From Verrucomicrobiota bacterium (GTDB lineage: Bacteria; Verrucomicrobiota; Verrucomicrobiia; Limisphaerales; JAEYXS01): a stretch of 6,610 nucleotides of DNA. The stretch is taken from assembly GCA_021156225.1 (NCBI GenBank), contig JAJNBN010000422.1, positions 1-6,610 on the forward strand, read 5' to 3'. This document shows, one piece after another, positions 5,712 through 6,610 of the stretch. Every line of letters starts with the position of its first letter. The stretch's first letter is position 1. The notes beneath the pieces are model-generated. The model saw nothing but the letters and a program-made list of their open reading frames with translations, searched no databases and had not been told where the DNA came from. The position numbers were made by a program, and so were the translations under genes.

Positions 5712-6401
5712 ATGACTGAGCGCGAAAAGATTTTAGGCCGTATCCGCGAGGCACTGACAGTTCCTGCTCCACGTCCCGGCACGCATGGTGGACACGAACC
5801 CGCCGCAACCTTGGTTGGCCGTCCCGTTCACTCCGCCAAGCCGTGGCTGCCGGATGGCGGTGAAACGCCGGAGGCGCAGATCGCTTACTTCCGCGCGGCT
5901 TCGCTCGATCTCAAGACCGATTTCCGCGATGCACCGGATGAAGGCACCGCAATGGCCATCTTGAAAGAGATCGCGCAAGCGGAAGGCTGGAAGAAGATCG
6001 CCACGCACCGCAGTGAATTGACGGATAAGGCAGCCGCCGCACTTGGCCTGCCCATCCTTCACGTTGAAGGCGGCTACGATAAGAACGAGATGGAAGCCTG
6101 CGATGTCGGCATCACCGAGTGCGACGTGCTTGTCGCGCAAACCGGCAGCCTCATCGTGACGAGCCGCAGCTCCGGTGGCCGGGCGCTAAGTGTCTTGCCA
6201 CCGCATCACGTAGTCATCGCCCGCCGTGAACAACTCGTGCGCGATCTCACGGCGGCATTTGCGCTCATCCAGCAGAAATACGAGGGCAATTATCCCAGCA
6301 TGATCTCGCTCGTCACTGGGCCGAGCCGCACAGGAGATATTGAGCGCATCCTGGTCCTCGGCGCGCATGGACCGAAGAAGCTGACGGTTATTTTGTGGTG
6401 A
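5712..6401 (+). CDS. lutC: L-lactate utilization protein LutC (LUD-domain subunit)
   Basis: LutC is the third component required for L-lactate use through LutABC. The 229-residue protein is a single LUD domain after a proline-rich N-terminal segment. Its hallmark blocks are intact: GITECDVLVAQTGSLIV at 133-149, SSGGRALSVLPPHHVVIA at 153-170 and ISLVTGPSRTGDIE at 198-211, ending LGAHGPKKLTVILW at the C-terminus. The start MTEREKILGRIREAL resembles that of other LutC proteins. Length is close to Bacillus subtilis LutC (about 240). It is the last operon gene, separated from lutB by 11 bases, and lacks a Shine-Dalgarno sequence. About 100 bases later it meets a converging gene on the other strand. 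The exact catalytic contribution of LutC is not settled in the literature known to me, so the role is stated at complex level. Confidence 0.95.
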   Translation: MTEREKILGRIREALTVPAPRPGTHGGHEPAATLVGRPVHSAKPWLPDGGETPEAQIAYFRAASLDLKTDFRDAPDEGTAMAILKEIAQAEGWKKIATHRSELTDKAAAALGLPILHVEGGYDKNEMEACDVGITECDVLVAQTGSLIVTSRSSGGRALSVLPPHHVVIARREQLVRDLTAAFALIQQKYEGNYPSMISLVTGPSRTGDIERILVLGAHGPKKLTVILW

Positions 6402-6444
6402 CCGCTGGCTGCTACGTACACTGAATTCGCTTATGGATGTTGCT

Positions 6445-6498
6445 GTGGGCGAGGCACCCACGTATCTCCACCTGAAGGAATCGCACTTATTGCGCTTC
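6445..6498. terminator. Possible hairpins between convergent genes
   Basis: Two small inverted repeats lie between the end of lutC and the end of the DUF1080 gene. The first is GTGGG (6445-6449) with CCCAC (6457-6461), loop of seven bases. The second is GAATCGCA (6478-6485) with TGCGCTTC (6491-6498), which has one mismatch and a five-base loop. Neither is followed by a run of T on either strand, so they are not classical intrinsic terminators. A terminator is expected here because transcription converges, but the assignment is weak. Confidence 0.22.
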
Positions 6499-6503
6499 GA
6501 GTC

Positions 6504-6610
6504 TTAAGGCAGCTCTTCGATCGTGATGTCCTTATACCAAGCCTCGGTCGGCGGACCGCTGTGGATCTGCACGGCGATGATGCCGTAGCGCGGAACGGTC
6601 ACGTCCTCTT
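6504..6610 (-). CDS. DUF1080 / 3-keto-disaccharide hydrolase domain protein, C-terminal end only
   Basis: The minus strand encodes 34 codons before a TAA at 6504-6506; the rest lies beyond the window. The visible peptide contains YGIIAVQIHSGPPTEAWYKD and ends ITIEELP. This is the characteristic last strand pair of the DUF1080 jelly-roll domain, which typically reads GIIALQIHGGPP, then a KDI segment and ELP at the very end. Proteins with this domain are abundant in Verrucomicrobiota, Planctomycetota and Bacteroidota, and some members hydrolyse 3-keto-glycosides during sugar breakdown. Many are secreted, but the N-terminus is not seen here. The fragment is short, so the domain rests on pattern recognition of this one block. 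It converges with the lut operon. Confidence 0.75.
   Translation of the reverse strand, partial: EDVTVPRYGIIAVQIHSGPPTEAWYKDITIEELP

Overview
The window looks like chromosomal DNA from a GC-rich, free-living heterotroph, most likely a member of the Verrucomicrobiota. Four things suggest this: an exported SGNH/GDSL hydrolase at one edge, the end of a DUF1080 (3-keto-disaccharide hydrolase) protein at the other, a bacterial SMUG1-type uracil-DNA glycosylase, and an intergenic ATCTGCG repeat of a kind I associate with that phylum. The assignment is an inference; no rRNA or other phylogenetic marker is present. None of the intact genes has a clear Shine-Dalgarno sequence.

Layout. Bases 1-310 (minus strand) hold the first 103 codons of a secreted SGNH hydrolase. 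Bases 359-658 (minus) hold a decayed HicB-family antitoxin gene with an internal deletion and frame changes; no toxin partner is visible. A divergent intergenic region (659-778) carries three 9-bp direct repeats and a possible promoter. It leads into a radical SAM protein with extra C-terminal cysteines (779-1984), followed after 38 bases by a SMUG1-family uracil-DNA glycosylase (2023-2751). A 149-base spacer (2752-2900) contains the ATCTGCG repeat and a weak possible promoter.

The main unit is a tight four-gene operon at 2901-6401: lutA, a class I SAM-dependent methyltransferase, lutB and lutC, with gaps of 3, 3 and 11 bases. LutA, LutB and LutC together form the iron-sulfur L-lactate oxidation system, which converts L-lactate to pyruvate. 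The methyltransferase is not part of the canonical lutABC set, and its position between lutA and lutB is the least expected arrangement in the window. No lactate permease or lut regulator gene is present. The operon ends convergently against a minus-strand gene (6504-6610), of which only the last 34 codons, a DUF1080 C-terminus, are visible.

I found no CRISPR array, insertion sequence, tRNA, rRNA or phage gene. I do not see a clearly new multi-gene system. The best leads are the lut-embedded methyltransferase, the uncharacterised radical SAM gene, the hicB relic and the two intergenic repeats.
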